Below, in pieces: positions 1 through 11,483 of a DNA stretch of 64,000 nt; position 1 is the stretch's first letter; each line of letters begins with the position of its first letter. The translations under genes were made by a program, and so were the position numbers. The stretch spans positions 17,718,461 to 17,782,460 of the forward strand of contig NC_064548.1 of the NCBI RefSeq assembly GCF_023856365.1, written 5' to 3'. Under the pieces are notes generated by a model. That model searched no databases. It was not told the origin of the DNA and saw only the letters and a list, made by a program, of their open reading frames with translations. This stretch comes from Brienomyrus brachyistius. Lineage: Eukaryota > Chordata > Actinopteri > Osteoglossiformes > Mormyridae.

Positions 1-72
1 GTTAAATGAGGGGAAACCCGAAAATGTGCTGGGCTCTGGCCCCCCAGGACTGCAGTTTGACACCCGTGACCC
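1..72. mobile_element. End of a hAT-type MITE (truncated)
   Basis: Contains CCAGGACTGCAGTTTGACACCCGTG, the characteristic terminal sequence of fish hAT MITEs, whose other end begins CAGGGGTGTCAAACTG. Only this end is visible; the rest lies outside the window or is lost. Confidence 0.5.
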
Positions 73-89
73 AAACGATCTCATGTCAC

Positions 90-690
90 ACCCCACTTTG
101 TCTCTCTTCACTAGCTCCTGATTGACTCTCACCTCAAGTTCAGGTCTTTTGTGCTGGTTTACAGGTCCATCAATGATCAAGCACTCATCCCCATGAAAAG
201 GCTTCACATGACCTGTGTTCCATCTTGCCCCCTTCATTCAGCAAACCAATTTGACTTGAAGATCCTTCCATCACACAAGAAGTTTCACTCCACAGTGTTC
301 TCTTGTGTGGTTCCCCAGTGGTGGAATGAGCTGCTGAACCACATCCAGTCATCAGACTCCCTCTTCACCTTCAAGAAGAGCCTCAAGACCTAATTGTTCC
401 ATGAATTCCTCTACTAGGCTGATGCCTCTGTATGTTCCCTGAATGTTCTTACAGTATGTTACACTTCTTGTCATTGAATAGATTTATTAGGCTCTTGCTT
501 TGTTAGAAGTTGTCGTGCAGCTCTTGCTCCAATCCTGCTTACACTTGTACCTGGGAATTCACTGGAAGCTCAGTCTAGTCACACTAATGCTTAGTCGACT
601 CCTTGACAGCATGTATGTTTGTAATGTTCTAATTGCCGCACTTGTACGTCACTTTGGACAAAAGTGTCTGCTAAATGTGTAAAATGTAAC
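90..690 (+). mobile_element. 3' end of an L2-type LINE retrotransposon
   Basis: A short open stretch (151-393) encodes the familiar C-terminus of L2-like reverse transcriptase ORFs: aromatic-rich VPQWWNELLNHIQSS then FTFKKSLKT. The downstream sequence ends with the fish L2 3' tail around 652-690 (GGACAAAAGTGTCTGCTAAATG). The reverse transcriptase core is absent, so this is a 5'-truncated dead copy. Confidence 0.75.
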
Positions 691-1850
691 TTAATAGTAC
701 TTGGATAATACGTGTAGCTGAAAGTTGTATCTCAAGTGTAAGAAAAAGAGTATAAAAATAATTATAGATTTTGTACCCTCTCTGACTCAGAGTTTTGACT
801 TCTTAAGAATGCAAGCAGTGATGCACAAAGGCTTCTGGGACAATTGCAATTGTCAAACAAGACATCTTCAGTAGTGTAGAACAATTGGGTGAATGTTCTT
901 GAATCATCAGTTCGAGTTTTATTTGTTGTTAGCTGCTGCTAAAAAAAAAGTGGTCTGGGTTTTGACTGATAGTTCTGCTGAGGAGAAAACACACACCGCC
1001 TTTTCAGCATAACAGTGTGTTACCCTGCATTGGAATGAATACAATTCTCTGAAGAAAAGCTTGATATTTGTGTATGTTTTGTTTTGCAGTCAGTAAGTGT
1101 CGATAAAATTATTGTGTTTTAAGTGGGAATTTCTTTGAATCGTAATGAAACTCAGTACTGCTTTGCAATTTCTGAAAACCACATAGCCCGCAACTGCAAT
1201 AACGCAGAGTTAAGGTGCTCAGTGACCGGGTTGATTGCTGTATGACTGCATAGTACACCGTTGGAAAGAGCGACGAACCAGGCCATCCCAACCATACTGC
1301 CAGGTTTTCTGCCTAATGGTGCCTGAGTCTATCAAACATGGCACCACAGGAAATGAGGAGCTGTCTGTACTCGAAGCCTCTGATTGGATGGGAGGTTTCG
1401 GAAGTGTGCAAAAGTGGGGCTTAGGTATGGGTAGTCAATGAAGAGTAAGAGGGAACAATAACCATTACAAATTGAAACAAACAAACATGAAACAGATCAT
1501 GTCTTGTCCAGAGAGTTAATGCTTGATGCCCAGTCTGTACTGAGTAAACGTATTGTTCATTAATGACTTTCTACATTAAATACTTATTTCAGTGAACAAA
1601 ATTACCCCATTTGCTACGATGATTTGTTGAGTTTGATAAGTTCGTTTTGTTCGGTTTATTCAATGATCGGCTTATTGCGCAACTCATTCACAAACAAGAT
1701 CACGGAATTAAATCATGCCATTTAAGACCGATGATGTACAGAAACACACTGGGGTACAGACGTCTGAAAGTACCAGTATGGATAATATAATTTAATATTA
1801 AGCATGATATGTAATGCAAGATATAAAATAAATCTTTATTAAACATTAAA
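691..1850. other. Intergenic, no gene recognised
   Basis: AT-rich DNA. The small open frames show no protein family similarity and no splice structure. I see nothing supportable. Confidence 0.5.
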
Positions 1851-1852
1851 GG

Positions 1853-2190
1853 TGTCAGAGTTGGTGCCCGTCTGACCTTGTCCTATGTTTCTTGTCCCCT
1901 TTTGGCCAGCAGGTGTCGCTGGTCATCTTGCTCCCCCCTCTCTGTCTTGTAGCCCTTAAGCCCCTAGTGTGTTTCTCTGCTCCCCAAGCTGCCATATCCT
2001 GCTCTGATCCCTAGTTGTCTTTAGCTCGTGGTTTCTTTAGTTTGTTTTTATTTTTCCTGTTTAGTTTTTCACCCGTTGTGGTTCCTTTATTTCCTTGTTT
2101 TTACTTTTTGTTGTGTTCTGTTCTGTTAATAGACCCATTTTCATTTGTCCCCTTTTTCCCTCCTTTGTCATGCCCCACCATAACAAAAAG
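1853..2190. mobile_element. Possible solo LTR or SINE-like repeat (TGTCAGAG...CATAACA)
   Basis: A pyrimidine-rich unit that begins TGTCAGAGTTGGTGCCCG and closes near TGCCCCACCATAACA, followed by AAAAGG. A similarly organised unit at 20055-20314 also ends in CATAACA, which suggests a family. No flanking duplication was recognised, so the class is uncertain. Confidence 0.35.
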
Positions 2191-2282
2191 GGACTATTCC
2201 ATGAAAAGAATCATGATTTCCATCTCTAGTATCGAGCCTGGGGCTTTGATTCTGATTTAGTGCCATGATGCATGGAAATAAT

Positions 2283-2606
2283 CCATCCATCCATGCATCC
2301 ATTTTCCAAACCGCTTATCCTACTGGGTCATGGGGGGTCTGGAGCCTATCCCGGAAGCAATGGGCATGAGGCAGGGAACCACCCTGGATCGGGGGCCAGC
2401 CCATCGCAGGGCACATTCACACACCATTCACTCACACATGCACACCTATGGGCAATTTTTGGTAACTCCAATTAGCCTCCGCATATTTTTGGACTGTGGG
2501 GGGAAACCGGACGACGATATGGGGAGAACATGCACACACATGTAACCCAGGCGGAGACTCGAACCCGGGTCCCAGGGTGCTAACCACTGCACCACCATGC
2601 CACCCC
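2283..2606 (-). mobile_element. tRNA-derived SINE, full length, with 13-bp target-site duplication
   Basis: Inverted SINE. The tRNA-like head (GCAGTGGTTAGCAC box-A region and GGGTTCGAGTCTCCGCC box-B region) is on the minus strand at 2606-2545, and the tail is (ATCC)n at 2283-2300. It is flanked by a perfect 13-bp direct repeat GCATGGAAATAAT at 2270-2282 and 2607-2619, which proves retrotransposed insertion. Confidence 0.9.
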
Positions 2607-2639
2607 GCATGGAAATAATAGTAACAGTAAATGATCAAT

Positions 2640-2765
2640 TTTTTTTTTTTTTTTTTTTAGTAATGCTCGTTTTAGGCTAAATTAGGCAGCTATATCACAA
2701 TATTTCAGTATGTGATAAATGGTCAGAAGAAGAATGGATGGATGAATGGATGGATGGATAGATGG
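2640..2765. repeat. Poly-T run and (GATG)n microsatellite
   Basis: A T20 run at about 2639-2659 and a GGATGGATGAATGGATGGATGGATAGATG tetranucleotide tract at about 2735-2768. Confidence 0.8.
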
Positions 2766-3364
2766 ATGATGGTATCAAATGATGTTTCTAAATATTTATG
2801 AATAAAAGATATGTTTATCAAGTCATATTTGAAGGCTAATTATACTGAAAATTTATATTAATATATTTTAAAATATGTCTAATTTAAAATATAAGCATGT
2901 GGTTCGTTTTCCTTCTTGTGGAATACCTCAGCAGTTCTGAAGTATGTTTGGCTAGACTTCAAACAGGGGAGGAAATGGCAGATGATAAACTTACCCGTGG
3001 GTCTCAGACTGTTCTGGAACCTTTTGATCATTTAAAGTAGCTCCCAAAATTCAGGGTGAAGTCAGATGCTTCATGATAAATAGGAGTTTCGATGCCAAGT
3101 GCTTCACATTGGACTACTCCATTCATGTAAACAACTTTCAGGAATAACAATTACAAAGATGAAGCACAAATAACCCTATTCATTATTATAAGCCTTTTCT
3201 TGTGTAACAGACCAGCTATAGACGCGTGTTTGAATAAGCAACTTATGACAGTTATCACTGACAAGACAGACTGATGAGATTCTATTCACACGAGTTTCTG
3301 TCTCCAAAGCATTAACAGGTTAATATTATAAATTATAAATATTATAATATTATAAATATTATAA

Positions 3365-4159
3365 ATGTCATGGGACTTTTTATTGACTATATTGACTATA
3401 GCTCAGCCTTCAATGCAGTCATCCCGGATATCCCGGTCAGGAAGCTGTCTCCTGCACCTGGATAAAGGACTGTCTCAGTTCCCATCCTCAGACAGTGAAA
3501 CAAGCGGTACCAGTCTGCCTGAAGGGATGAGATCCTTAGATCCTCAGCTTGGAGTTCAACAAATAACCTGACAGTGAACATCACAATAACTTAGGAAATC
3601 ATCATCGATTTCAGGAGGCACAGTGCAGACCCGACCCCTCATATATCAACGGCGACTGCGTGGGGAGAGTCTCAGTATTCAAATTGCTGGGTGCCTTCAT
3701 CTCTGCTGACCTGTCCTGCACTGCAAACACCACAGCGCTCATTCAAAAGGCACAGCAGCGACTTCACTTCCTGGGACTGAATGATCTGGGTCAAGAGCTG
3801 CTGGGGACCTTTTACCGCTCCTCCATAGAGAGCGTGCTGACATACTGTATCACAGTGCGCGGTACAGGAGCTGCAGTGAAGCAGAGAGGAGGGGCCTTCA
3901 GCATGTCATCAGCGCCGCTCAGAGGACTGCCGGCTGCTCTCTGCCCTCCCTACAAGACTTATACACTTCCTGCTGCCTCAGCAGGCCCGAAAACATTCGG
4001 AAGGACCCCCCACATCTTGGTTTTCACCTTTCTGACTTGTTACCCTGTCGACGGCCCTACAGGCCCTTCAAATCAAGGACAAACAGACTCAGGGACAACT
4101 TCTCCCCCAGAGCCATAACAACATTGAACCTCAACATGCACTGACCGTCTCTTTCCTTG

Positions 4160-4219
<60 letters not shown>

Positions 4220-4470
4220 CCTCCCTCCTACCTCTTCTCTCGATGTGCAATAATTCTCTTGTGTAATAACCACAGCCAAGTGCAATATTTGCCCTGTATG
4301 CAATATTTTACACTATTTTTAATTCTCTGTGCAATATTTATATTGTTGGTAATTCATTGTGTAATACTTGCATCATCAGTAATACATCCAATACCACATT
4401 TGTTGCTTAGCAATACTGCACTAACTGTATTACCTTATCTTGTTAAACATTACTATGTTTTATCTATTTT
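3365..4470 (+). mobile_element. Rex/L2-like LINE fragment with internally deleted reverse transcriptase
   Basis: Frame fragments match the RT of Rex/L2-like fish LINEs: an FIDYSSAFN-type catalytic block is visible near 3376-3420, and the C-terminal segment at 3660-3900 reads LGAFISADLSC, KAQQRLHFL and ELLGTFYRSSIESVLTYCITV. The blocks between them are missing and the frame is broken, so it is a non-functional copy. The 3' part has a CT microsatellite and a repeated GTGCAATA-type 3' UTR up to about 4470. Confidence 0.75.
4159..4216. repeat. (CT)n microsatellite
   Basis: About 27 CT units followed by CCCT repeats, inside the LINE 3' region. It generates spurious Leu-Ser and Arg-Glu open frames. 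Confidence 0.95.
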
Positions 4471-4884
4471 TTATTAAGTAGTTTGTATATGTGGTATTTT
4501 TTTAGATTTTCTGCGTAAATGATTGAATGTTTGTTTTTTCCTTGTATGTGAAGGGGTTTCTTGTTTGCAATTTTGTTATGCAAAAAAAAGATGCTAATTT
4601 CTTCAATATCATTTACTCATAGCCTTCTAATTTCCCCAATTAAAAGATGCTTATACTGAGTTACAATGCAACAATACAAAAGATCTGTTCTAAGCTTAAG
4701 TAAGCTTTTGTTTTTGTTTTGATGACATGTTCTGCTCATGGTTTCCCTGGGCAACATGATCATCATACTTATCTCAGTAAATACATTTATATCTATATCC
4801 TGTTTATGCTAGATTGGTGCAGAACTGAAATTTCCTTTCCTCCTTCAAAAAGATTAGATGTTCAGAACATTTGACAGATGCCAA

Positions 4885-5235
4885 CATACAGAATATAGCC
4901 CAAAGTATGTGGACACCAGATCCAACATCTCATTCCAAAACTAAGCATTTTAATATTGAGCTTCTCCACCCCTTGCTGCTATATGTGAGTCTGAGCTCAG
5001 ACAATGCATGTGTTTGCATATATATGTCTCAAAGAAGAAGAAGATGTGATAGATGAATACTAAAGAATTTTAATGTATCTGTAGCCCTACTTGTACAAAT
5101 GTGGAATGCAGCATCATTTCATTTCTATTTAGGTGAATTTTGCTTTGTTTCTGAGAAAGCTTCCCATTAGATGGTAGGACATCCTTGGAGGGATTTGCTG
5201 CCATTCAGCTTTTGTATTATTGTTGAGTAGGGCAC
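4885..5235. mobile_element. DNA-transposon remnant (GTATGTGGACACC family)
   Basis: Contains CCCAAAGTATGTGGACACC, then CATTCCAAAACTAAGCATTTTAAT and the partner block CTTCCCATTAGAT...GGATTTGCTGCCATTCAGC. These are landmarks of a widespread fish non-autonomous element. The blocks are separated by unrelated sequence, so the copy is disrupted. Confidence 0.5.
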
Positions 5236-5569
5236 AAAGGAAAGCCTCAAAGCAACGCAAAGCAAATGTCAACATGAAACAAACTGAAATCCCAGACATT
5301 TCAGGCATTTTTATGCCCTGAAATAGAGAACAAGTCCGGGAAAATAAAGAGGACGTATGGTTGCCCTTGATGTGAATTTATGTGGTTTACCTCTTTGCAA
5401 CTGAACTTGCTCCCAGTCGGGATAAATTCGTAAAGTAAATATAGGCTATAGGCTTGGTAAAGAATACATGCTTAGATTTTGATATATTACTGCTTCTCAT
5501 TCTTGCTTCAATGCCATTTTAACTAATATTAAACAGTAATTGTTAGAATTAATCAATACAAGAACAATG

Positions 5570-5960
5570 ATGACTTGGCTGAAGAACGAACTTGGGATGC
5601 AATAAATCATGGGATTGGTCTCGTTTGTTGAGGATGTAACCAATGACGTGTATTAACTAGACCTGGGGCGTTTCTGGATACTAAGAACAGAAAGATGGTA
5701 CTTGTGGTCTTGACAAGACCGGTCTTGCTAACTTGCCTACCAAAAGCAAACTTGAGATGCAATGAATCATGAGATTGATCTTTTTTGGCAAGATTGCAAC
5801 CAATGTATCCTTGATATTTTGGGCAGGATTTTTACTGTCCTCTGTACTTCTGTTATTGAGTACTGGAACTGGTCTTTGGCAATGGAAGGTGATGTCAGAT
5901 GGGTACAAACACAAAAACAATTAAGTTTGCATATTGAGAAACACCCCTGCTATTACCTGA
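5570..5960 (+). repeat. Dispersed repeat shared (inverted) with 30170-30355
   Basis: Carries CTTGTGGTCTTGACAAGACCGGTCTTGC and GAGTACTGGAACTGGTCTTTGGC. The same blocks occur in reverse complement in ace2 intron 7. An internal GTCTTG...CAAGACCGGTCTTG palindrome suggests a MITE-like element. Confidence 0.55.
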
Positions 5961-7680
5961 CTGCAATGATAAGACTCCCATTTTGAGGAAGTCGAAGCAA
6001 TCTTTCACCCTGCACAGCTTTTGGCTGCAGAAACAGACATGGATCCTGCTGCAGTGATATAGCCTTTCACCAGTTGGTGAGTTTACTGTATTTTATTGTA
6101 TAGTTTTGTATTAACAATCACCTGATATTCCTTTGCAAACATACATTTTGCGATCTTCGAAATGCCATCCGTGCCCGGGTCTGATCGCATCAAGCGGGCC
6201 CAGACACAGTACGGAGTGATCACACCAGTCAAACAAACTGGACTTTGGGGGTCAAACTTGCTCGGGTACGGTACGCATTGGCTAGTGTGAGTACACCCTA
6301 CGTCACATTTCATTCCTGTTGACATATAAATTGAATTTTCATTTTATAGGGTGGGTTTGGAGAAATACATTTATATTCATGAGAGAGGCTACCTGATTGG
6401 CCAGTGAACGTGCTCCCATCGACAAGGGTGGTTCGAGAAGACTTAATATTCATGAGATTAGCTACCTGATTGGCCAGTGGACTTTCCCTAAGGCATTCGC
6501 TAAGTAGAAGCAATTTTTGTTAACAGTTTTTAATGGGATCGCTGCTCCTGAGTCCCGACACCCTCTGCCCACCGTACTGGTCGTCTCAACAACTCCGGCG
6601 ATTGTTAAGTGCCTGTGTAACTCATTTAAACGACTCTAATAAAATATATGAGTTCTTCCCCTTAAGCAGCCTTCTCATCAGTTGCTGCCACCGCGATTCT
6701 TCGGTCTGCCGGTCACCATGTTACGTTTTCTGTGCGGCGCTTGTTCAGATCGTGAATAGAGTGTCTTACTGTAGTAACTACACAGAGCAGATTGGTTTGA
6801 TTTGTATGGCTGTCGAGGGATGTCAGTATCGTGACACAGCGAGGCCAACGCATAGCGTAACATTTCACATTTGTAATGTAAAGGATGAAAGGTGTCTATC
6901 GATATTCCAAAACATGTTGTACGTGAACAGAACGAAATGAGGTACTCTGGTCCCAGCATAGGCGGTAATAATAATAATACTAAATGTACTTAATGTACTA
7001 AAAGTACTACATTGGAAGTACTACAAATGATAAACAATCTCACTTTTATTCTGGCCTGCAATTTTAATTCTGGCTACACCTCTGACATAATAATCCATTT
7101 CAGCACCACTTTAATAACTTCCAGTAATTGTGGAATCACTTAACACTATAAAGATTATAGGAGTGAGTGCTTTTTGACCAGTGGGTGGTATTTTCTAGGA
7201 TGAGAACCTAAAGAGCACAGGCCTTTCTTCAAAATACAATACAAGCCTTATCAAAAGCCAATATTAAGCACTCTTTAGCTTCTGCCAACGCCATTCATGC
7301 CATCATTTCTGCTAAACCAAATTAGCAGAAAATCATAATGCTCATAATTAAAATGAAATACCATGGTTGTGCTACTTCACTGTCAACCCAGCTTGTTTCC
7401 CTGTGTTTGAAATCAGCACCAGCAGTATTAGCATTGGACATTAGCATCTCCGGGGTTAAAGCGGATTCCCTGAGGCTATGCTGACTCATGGGACGGTCAA
7501 GTCATTTCGGTATGCGCCTTAGCAAACAATTTCTTGCACCAAAGAAATATTTCCGCAATGCTTTCAGCTAATGTCGCTAGCTTCAGGAAAGCTATGTGTG
7601 CTATAATTATGAGTTTTAGAATTATATGACCAGTGGTGATGCACCACAGCATACAACAACAAAATGTGTCTGTCTTCCAC
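5961..7680. other. Intergenic, no gene recognised
   Basis: The longest open frame (6533-6940) has no recognisable domain and no homologous context. A repeated motif GATTGGCCAGTG with TTCATGAGA occurs at about 6380-6400 and 6450-6480 (a short local duplication). Nothing else is supportable. Confidence 0.4.
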
Positions 7681-7689
7681 ATTTAACCC

Positions 7690-7815
7690 ATATGTGTAGG
7701 GGCAGCTAATTCAGCGCCCGGGTAGCAGTTCCTTGCTGGTTAGGGATTTGAACCAGCAATCTTTCAATTCCCGGAGTGCTTCCCTGCCACGCTCTTACAC
7801 CATGTGTCTGCTCTT
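7690..7815 (-). mobile_element. tRNA-derived SINE fragment (second family)
   Basis: On the minus strand it reads GGTGTAAGAGCGTGGCAGGG (box A-like) followed by GCTGGTTCAAATCCC (box B), typical of a tRNA-derived SINE head. It lacks an obvious tail. Confidence 0.55.
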
Positions 7816-7896
7816 CCTTATGTCTGCTGCTGTGTTGTGAAATTTCCCTTCATGGTATCAATAAAGTGCATCGTATCAAGCCTGAAAATAAACACA

Positions 7897-7902
7897 TTTA
7901 TT
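7897..7902 (-). promoter_or_regulatory. Possible polyadenylation signal (AATAAA) of the asb11-like gene
   Basis: Reads AATAAA on the minus strand about 230 bp after the stop codon of the asb11-like gene. It is the right motif at a plausible distance, but the region is AT-rich, so chance occurrence is possible. Confidence 0.4.
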
Positions 7903-8128
7903 TACAACTCAGTATCAGAATCCACAGCATTTTGGAGTAACTTTTAAAACACTGATGAGAAGCAAAGTCCAAATTGTTAGGGATATCATCTGGCAGAGTA
8001 ACATTGGTATACATGACAGTGTCACAGTGGTTGTCATTAAACAAGTTTTACAAAGTTTAACAAACAACAGACGAATGCTAGGGAGTGAAAATTCACAGAT
8101 ATGACATCGTTCAGACTGTTTCAACGAA

Positions 8129-11100
8129 TCATCTATAATGCAGAAAGTCACTGAGGCACAGGGGAAGGCAGAGGCTGGACAGCTTGTGGAGTCGCATCCT
8201 CCCGAGGTCCTGCCTTATGCGGAACCTGCAGAGCTGAGCTAGAGTGGAAGGACCTGGGCACGAGAGGAGAGCATGTCAGCCATGATCCTCCCATCTTCGT
8301 TAGCGGCGTGTCTCTAATCCACCACCAGGGGGCACTCTGCACTCCAAAAAACACCTCAAAAATGTGTAACTCGGGAGATTACCTATCAAAAGCTTGACAG
8401 AAGCATCCAGGTGTTGTTTTCCCATGCAGGCTGGCCTACCTTGTCTAAGCAGCAGCACCCTCGCTGCGGAGCCATTGGCCGGAGCCAGTTCCACGGGTCT
8501 CTTCCCTTCGCTGTTCCTTGCCCAGGAGTTGGCGCCGTAGTCTGTGAGCAGCTCCGCGGCGGCCGGGCTGTCGACCTGGGCAGCGGCGTGAAGAGCCGTG
8601 TCTCCTGCCCTCCCTCTGTGCACGTCGGCTCCTGCGGTCACACGGACACACAGTCACGCCTCCGTTTCAGCCAAGTGCTGCGGCCAGAGGTCGGTGCTTT
8701 AAGTCAAGGTGTGAAAGAAGACAGACCAAGCTGTAGGAGTCTCTCCACACAGTCCGTTCTCCGGAAGAGACAGGCGGTGAACAGAGGCGTCCCCAGCCGT
8801 GGGACCTCCAAGTCGATATCCACCCCACTGGCCAGCAGGAGCTCCATACATTCCCTGTGACCTGATGAGAGAAAAAAGGGAAATGATTCCATTAAAACCC
8901 AAGGATCACCGATTAGTGCTTCATGAAGACATCATACCATGAGAAAGAGTCGCATTTCATTACCGTTAAACAACTCCTGGTAAAACACGATCATATTTTT
9001 GTTACACTTCCCTGAATATTATACATACGATTCTCAAAACGTTATGAAAAGTGCCAAAAAATATGCAGATCAGAGAAAATAAATTTGCTTAAATTTAGTT
9101 GTCATAAATTCTGATGGTTCATGAAGGTGAGTTGCAGTGTATGTTTTGTAACTTAAAATGCAACATAAAGCTTGTGTATGTTCACGCATGCTTCACATTG
9201 TCAGCCTAGTGCAGGCTGCATTTCTACTTTGTAAGCTAATAAATAATATGAACGATCAATCGAATTATGCTCCAAATTTCACCCGGGGGCCCCTGGAATC
9301 TTCCTGACTTCCCTCTCTTTACTCCTGCAAATGAACTAGAGTGTAGTTTTCTTTTCTCAGTTTATTAGGATAAGTCACATTTTTTTTTTCCAACAGGTGG
9401 CAGCTTTGATTCATTTTTGAAAAGAAAAACACTGTTTTGGAGCCTATATTAGGAACCACAGGGAACGTCCCCGAACAGGATGCCGGCGTGCCCCATGCCA
9501 ACACGCACACATACAGTCACAGTACAACACAGGATGGAGCCCTTTACCTCTCTTTTCTTATCTACATTTCCTGTTTAATTCCACTATGGCTAAATGGTAA
9601 CCTCCATCCCCCCACCCCGGGAGATGCAAATTGTTTGGGATTTCCCTTTGTCTGGAATAGCAGCTGAAGTGACAGACGTAAATACAATGGCGAAGCTCTA
9701 GACAATCATTATCGGCACCTCTCTTTGCAGCCTCGTGGACGGGGGAGGCCCCCGGGTAGGTGGGAACAGGGGAGGGGCCGCGTTCCAGGAGCAGCCTCAC
9801 GCAGGCGACGTTGCCGCTGACGCAAGCGTTGAACAGTGGAGTGGCGCCGTCGACTGTCGCCATGGCCACCTGGAAACGGACACCGGCGACAGAGTCCAAA
9901 AAACATTAAGTGCTCGCTGGGTTTAATGCAGTTTCAAAGCTACCCAAACAGATTTGCGCTGGTGGCGTTGTTTCAGCATGAAGTTAAGCTCCCACATCAG
10001 CGAGAGACGCTTTCTTACATCTGCCCCGCTGTCCAGCAATAGTCTGGCACAGTTAACGTGGCCTCCAAGACAGGCTTCGTGAAGTGGGGACACTCTGTCC
10101 AGGGTGACAATGTTCACGCCGAAACCCTATACGAAAATGGGAAAAACACATGCAGGAGAAACAATTACTTTAAGAAAACTCAACAAAATTTTTTGTTTCA
10201 TGTTCTGTGTAGAGATGCATTATGCCAAGTCGTTGCTGGATAGATGACAGCAGAGGTGCTGTGATTAGTGTGCTGGCAATGCACTGCGGGGAGGCAAGAG
10301 TTTTGATGTCCCAGCTGTGTGTGGAGTTTGCATGTTCTCCGCATATTGCTGTGGGGATTCCTCCAGATTCTCTGGTTTCCCCCCACAGTCCAAAAACACG
10401 GTAATGTGTGCTGGAGCTGCCAAATCGTCTGTAGGTGTGAATGGTGTGCAAGCCCTGGGTTGTTCCCTGCTTTGTGCTCCTTGTGTCTGGGAAGGACTCT
10501 GGAATCCCAGTGACCCAGAAAAGAATGTTTGACGAACAAGTCTGTGCCTAGGAGTTAGGATCTGTAATGCATCGCTAGCAGTATGACTCCAGAAGTACCT
10601 GTGCAAGGAGGGTCCTGAGCACGAGTAGACGACCCTGCAAAGCGGCCTCGTGCAACGGGGATCTCTCAGCCCAGGGGTCTGCAATGGACAGATTACAGCA
10701 GATACAATGGGATCTATAGGATCCCTCATAGCAATATAAGCTGGAGCTTCAATGGACAAAATATCACCCCATCCAGGTCTTATTTCTTTATTAGGAAATA
10801 CACTGGAATTACCTTGATTAACATAAAGTACATTTAGACGGTGTATTCCTAATTTACTATAAAAAAAACATTAAACCTATTAATATTCTATTAATACCTA
10901 CTATTAATACCAACCTATTCTGTGGCCACTCCTGTATAATATATCTACAACCCCCCCCCCCCCCCCCCCCAGTCTTCAATGTCAAAAATGGATTCACAGA
11001 AAAGTATACGCCCACTGCACAATTGCCACTTCCTGTTTAATAAACAGGATATGGCTGCAAGTGAAACTGTCTGGAGTTAACCAAAGGAACAAAGAATGAT

Positions 11101-11227
11101 AAAGGAGCTTACCAGCCATTAGCGTGTTAGCGACGAGGGCCCCGTATTTCTGAGGGTCCGCAGTCCACGGTCCCCTCCACAGTGCAACCTCGGTCTTCAC
11201 GCCAGTCATTGCTAAAGAGTCTCCCAA
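8129..11227 (-). CDS. asb11: Ankyrin repeat and SOCS box protein, ASB11-like (ASB9/ASB11 group), complete, 7 coding exons
   Basis: Substrate-recognition subunit of a Cullin-5/Elongin B-C ubiquitin ligase (known for the family). Coding exons on the minus strand: 11113-11227, 10599-10678, 10019-10126, 9719-9869, 8727-8861, 8440-8631, 8129-8253. All have GT donors and AG acceptors, phases close, and the sum is 906 nt (301 codons plus stop). Six ankyrin repeats run from about residue 40 to 255, with motifs such as SPLHEAALQGR, SPLHEACLGGH, ATPLFNACVSGN and GTPLFTAC. The last exon encodes the SOCS box: BC-box TLAQLCRFRIR, then a Cul5-box LPLCLSDFL that fits LPxxLxxFL, ending at TGA 8129-8131. RLLVLRTLLAQG and LLTDYGAN favour ASB11; EGKRPVEL resembles ASB9. 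The start chosen is 11227; a second in-frame ATG lies six codons later. Length fits the family (about 290-325). Confidence 0.9.
10225..10540 (+). mobile_element. Degenerate tRNA-derived SINE in asb11-like intron 2
   Basis: Same family as 2283-2606, plus orientation. Landmarks are GTGTGTGGAGTTTGCATGTTCTC, GTTTCCCCCCACAGTCCAAA and CCTGGGTTGTTCCCTGC. The head is strongly diverged and the tail lacks clear GGAT units, so it is an old copy. Confidence 0.75.
10948..10970. repeat. Poly-C tract
   Basis: About 20 consecutive C in asb11-like intron 1. Confidence 0.95.
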
Positions 11228-11394
11228 ACGACTGTGATCCCAGTCACATCTGAGCCACAGGGCTCCAGTTTATCAAGCCCTCCTTGGCTGACGCCTCTTT
11301 CACTGAAAGGTGTTCCCACTTAAATGACATAAGGGCTTATGCAGATAAGTCTCTTGTAACCTGACTCCAACTGACTGTTAGCCAAAATACTACA

Positions 11395-11396
<2 letters not shown>

Positions 11397-11440
<44 letters not shown>
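11397..11440. repeat. (AT)n microsatellite upstream of the asb11-like gene
   Basis: About 20 AT units about 170 bp before the proposed start codon, followed by a polypyrimidine TTTCTTC stretch to 11483. It could be inside the promoter region. Confidence 0.9.
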
Positions 11441-11446
<6 letters not shown>

Positions 11447-11483
11447 TTTTTTTCTTCTTTCTTTTCTTCTTTTTTTCTTTCCG

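Noticed and set aside
10222..10759. Open frames up to 164 codons in asb11-like intron 2
   Set aside because: They lie over a diverged SINE. Similar artefactual frames occur at the other SINE copies (2272-2545, 14244-14498, 51969-52271).
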